This document shows positions 6,128-8,269 of a stretch of 8,269 bases of DNA, one piece after another; within the stretch, counting starts at the first letter, position 1, and each line of letters opens with the position of its first letter. Source of the stretch: Saprospiraceae bacterium UBA7328 (lineage in GTDB: Bacteria; Bacteroidota; Bacteroidia; Chitinophagales; Saprospiraceae). The stretch covers positions 1 through 8,269 of the forward strand of contig DKPS01000278.1 in assembly GCA_002471345.1 (NCBI GenBank), given 5' to 3'. The notes beneath the pieces were generated by a model. It searched no databases, had not been told where the DNA came from, and saw only the letters and a list, made by a program, of their open reading frames with translations. The translations under genes and the position numbers were made by a program.

Positions 6128-6882
6128 TATCTGAATCTCTTTTTAATCAATTGATAGTTGGCTGGATAATTATAGCTTTTATTGTATTCCCATTTGCTTT
6201 GAAAGTTGCGGCACCGTATGGACGACACATTAGAAAGGGGTGGGGGCCAATGGTTGACAATAAATGGGGTTGGGTGATCTATGAGTCACCGGCTCCTATT
6301 TTGGTTGCATTATTTTTCTTTTTAGGGGATGCTCCTAAGACTAATGCAGTTTGGATAATGTTCAGTCTTTTTATGCTCCATTATATTAATCGGACCTATA
6401 TTTTCCCATTTAGAATAAGGACTAAGGGCAAAAAAGTGCCACTTGGAATAGTCTTTTCAGCATTCGCATTTAATTTGGTAAATGGTAGTATAATAGGCTA
6501 CTATTTGGGTTTTGTACAATCGTACAATGATACATGGATGAATGACCCAAGATTTGTTATTGGTCTTCTCCTTTTTATTATTGGAATGCGCATCAATTGG
6601 CAATCCGATAATATTCTTATAAACCTTAGAAAACCAGGTGAGGTAGGGTATAAAATTCCTAAGGGAGGTATGTTCAAATTTGTCTCTTGCCCAAATTTGA
6701 TGGGTGAGATTATTGAGTGGGCAGGATTTGCAATTATGTTATGGGCATTACCTGGACTGTCCTTTGCCCTCTGGACAGCCTCAAATCTAATTCCACGAGC
6801 ATTGGATCATCACAAGTGGTATTTAGCAAAATTTAAAGATTATCCAGAAGATAGAATGGCAGTGATTCCGAGAATGCTGTAA
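6124..6882 (+). CDS. Steroid 5-alpha-reductase homologue (3-oxo-5-alpha-steroid 4-dehydrogenase family)
   Basis: The protein has 252 residues, close to human SRD5A1 (259), with about seven membrane segments. Family motifs run the whole length: APYGR (30-34), a WVIYESP segment with Glu54 at the place of the substrate-contacting Glu57 of SRD5A2, HYINRT (86-91) with Tyr87 at the place of Tyr91, NLVNG (117-121), DPRF (141-144), GMRINWQSD (154-162), LRKPGEVGYKIPKGG (168-182), NLMGEIIEW (191-199), and HHKWYL (229-234) before YPEDR. These include the residues that bind NADPH and the 3-oxo-delta-4 substrate in the human enzymes. It should reduce the C=C bond of an enone in a steroid-like or isoprenoid lipid using NADPH. 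The Gln before the catalytic Glu in SRD5A2 is Tyr53 here. The native substrate is unknown, as few bacteria make sterols. It overlaps the DUF1295 stop codon by ATGA and has no Shine-Dalgarno sequence, so it probably depends on translational coupling. Confidence 0.9.
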   Translation: MISESLFNQLIVGWIIIAFIVFPFALKVAAPYGRHIRKGWGPMVDNKWGWVIYESPAPILVALFFFLGDAPKTNAVWIMFSLFMLHYINRTYIFPFRIRTKGKKVPLGIVFSAFAFNLVNGSIIGYYLGFVQSYNDTWMNDPRFVIGLLLFIIGMRINWQSDNILINLRKPGEVGYKIPKGGMFKFVSCPNLMGEIIEWAGFAIMLWALPGLSFALWTASNLIPRALDHHKWYLAKFKDYPEDRMAVIPRML

Positions 6883-6941
6883 ATCTTACAATTCCGGATC
6901 TCACATTATAATTATTGAACTTTCTCTGTTTACGATTTACA
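6878..6941. repeat. 8-base inverted repeat bracketing the convergent stop codons
   Basis: TGTAAATC at 6878-6885 and its exact reverse complement GATTTACA at 6934-6941 span the 54-base gap between the 5-alpha-reductase gene and the receptor gene. Each arm contains the TAA stop of one gene. The left arm can also fold on its own as TGTAA-ATC-TTACA (6878-6890). There is no T tract on either strand, so this is not a convincing intrinsic terminator; no other terminator was found in the gap. Confidence 0.3.
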
Positions 6942-8269
6942 AACTATAGTTAACGGTAAAGTAATAAGATCTGCCAGGGGATTTTTGCACTTTAAACCAT
7001 TTGTCAGGATTTTGATCAATGAAATCAGTAGTTACATTTTCTGCAAACCCTGCTATATCATTCGTGCCATTAAATCTAAGTATCCCAACTTCATTAAATA
7101 AGTTGTTGACATTAATTCCTGCACTCATACTACTGTTTATCTCATACATTACTCCCATTTTCCAAAGGTTAAATGCAGGAAGAGTAAATGCTTGTTGAAT
7201 ATTCGCAAATTTTTCAGCGAACCTCCTATAATTCAAAATGACGGTTCCTTTTCTTTTGTTGAAATTAAATACACTTGTAATATCAATAGGGGACAAATCT
7301 AATTTGTTAGAGGTGCTTCCTGCAACGGGAAGACCCGAGAGATCCACCAAAAAATCATCATCTGGTGTATCTTTTGAGCCAGTATTCCAAACTTGGTAAT
7401 CTTGATTTGTTCCTCCAGATAAGTTAAGAATATTCTTAATTGTCCACCATGGAGTGAGATAATAATTGAATTCTACTTCTGCTCCATAGTAATTGGCGGA
7501 ATTTGAAAGTGGTGGAGTAAGATAAAATCCATCTGGATTAGAAAGAGAAATAACAAGTAATTGGTTGAAAATATTTCGTTCTGCAGATAAATAACCTACA
7601 GCAAATAAACCGAATCTTTGTTTTGAATATTTGAGTCCTATTTCTGCTTGGGATACCTTTCTTGGTTTAAAAGTAGGTGGTTCGCCATCTGTAAAATTCT
7701 CTTGAACATATAATGCATCAAGCAATTTTTCACTGTGGCTATATCTTCCATAAATGGCTGTATTGTTATTTATCTTAAAGTTAACACCAGCACTATAAGA
7801 AAGGCCACTATAATTTACATCGAAATCGAGATAGTCACCACTAAATGCTCCATATACATTATCTGAAACAGTCAGGGCATTTCCGTCTATACCACCCAGT
7901 TCATTATCTGTATCCTGTACTTCTGTTATTCCACTTCTTCCTTTATGCTTAATTGATTCATATCGAATGCCAGCATCTATATTCACGTTCTCATTAACTG
8001 CCCATTCATCACTTAAGAACAATGACGTGGTTATTTCATCTAAATCATTGTATTCATTGACTTGACTATTGTAACCATGAAGACCAGATGCATTATTAAA
8101 AATTGCGGTCTGATTGCTCAAGTGACGAACAGGTTGAAGTTCTGGAACGAACTGAGCAAATTGTTCGAAGTCAGCCATTAAAACTCTTGTTCCTAATAGT
8201 CGAGGTTCTTCTTCTACTGTGAGAAAAGCCGTTGCTGAGTTCAATACACGAGTGTTTGAGGCCAATGAA
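6937..8269 (-). CDS. TonB-dependent receptor, C-terminal barrel (5' end outside window)
   Basis: The last 444 codons or so of an outer-membrane TonB-dependent receptor are present. The frame stays open to the window edge; the first in-frame start-like codon is a TTG next to the edge, so the true start lies outside. The visible part is all beta-barrel, with alternating strands and polar loops: EWAVNENVNIDAGIRYE, IYGRYSHSEK, VSQAEIGLKY, YGAEVEFNYYLTPWW, ILNYRR, MSAGINVNNLFNEVG, and a final PGRSYYFTVNYSL strand that is the usual receptor ending. The TonB box, plug domain and any carboxypeptidase-like N-terminal domain are not in the window. These receptors import siderophores, cobalamin or oligosaccharides using TonB energy. 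No SusD partner is visible downstream, so the substrate is open; a role in carbohydrate or lipid uptake is only a guess. It converges on the SDR/5-alpha-reductase operon with a 54-base gap. Confidence 0.9.
   Translation of the reverse strand, partial: SLASNTRVLNSATAFLTVEEEPRLLGTRVLMADFEQFAQFVPELQPVRHLSNQTAIFNNASGLHGYNSQVNEYNDLDEITTSLFLSDEWAVNENVNIDAGIRYESIKHKGRSGITEVQDTDNELGGIDGNALTVSDNVYGAFSGDYLDFDVNYSGLSYSAGVNFKINNNTAIYGRYSHSEKLLDALYVQENFTDGEPPTFKPRKVSQAEIGLKYSKQRFGLFAVGYLSAERNIFNQLLVISLSNPDGFYLTPPLSNSANYYGAEVEFNYYLTPWWTIKNILNLSGGTNQDYQVWNTGSKDTPDDDFLVDLSGLPVAGSTSNKLDLSPIDITSVFNFNKRKGTVILNYRRFAEKFANIQQAFTLPAFNLWKMGVMYEINSSMSAGINVNNLFNEVGILRFNGTNDIAGFAENVTTDFIDQNPDKWFKVQKSPGRSYYFTVNYSL

Noticed and set aside
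8263..8265. TTG as the start codon of the TonB-dependent receptor
   Set aside because: The frame continues to the window edge, and the visible part lacks the signal peptide, TonB box and plug, so this TTG is an internal Leu codon.

Overview
The window looks like chromosomal DNA of a Bacteroidota bacterium, probably a free-living member of the Cytophagales/Flavobacteriales type. This rests on the A+T-rich base composition by eye, mostly weak or absent Shine-Dalgarno sequences, the C-terminal half of a TonB-dependent receptor, a lipoprotein with an acidic stretch after the lipobox cysteine, and an HMG-CoA lyase carrying the motifs I recall from Bacteroidota. I could not run a similarity search, so the taxonomy is inference. 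No tRNA, rRNA, CRISPR array, insertion sequence or phage gene was seen.

Layout. (1) Positions 2-166, plus strand: the last 54 codons of an unrecognised protein that converges on the next unit. (2) Positions 156-1889, minus strand: a two-gene unit with an HMG-CoA lyase first and a membrane-anchored ThuA-domain protein after it, separated by 9 bases. (3) An 84-base divergent intergenic region (1890-1973). (4) Positions 1974-4234, plus strand: a sugar-porter-family MFS transporter and, 14 bases later, an SdiA-regulated-type beta-propeller lipoprotein. (5) A 169-base non-coding gap. (6) Positions 4404-6882, plus strand: a tightly coupled three-gene operon with ATGA overlaps at both junctions. It encodes a classical short-chain dehydrogenase/reductase (SDR), a DUF1295 membrane protein of the steroid-5-alpha-reductase superfamily, and a full-length SRD5A1-like steroid 5-alpha-reductase. 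(7) Positions 6937-8269, minus strand: the C-terminal barrel of a TonB-dependent receptor, cut by the window edge.

How they may work together. The clearest functional unit is the SDR/DUF1295/5-alpha-reductase operon. A soluble ketone/alcohol oxidoreductase is translationally coupled to two integral-membrane enzymes of the fold that reduces conjugated C=C bonds in steroids, polyprenols and enoyl-CoAs. The simplest reading is a small pathway for stepwise reduction of a lipophilic enone (steroid, other terpenoid or long-chain acyl), with the substrate unknown. The left half (ThuA, sugar MFS transporter, propeller lipoprotein) suggests uptake and periplasmic handling of a sugar or glycoside, while HMG-CoA lyase belongs to leucine catabolism. 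Whether the two halves are functionally linked cannot be decided from this window.
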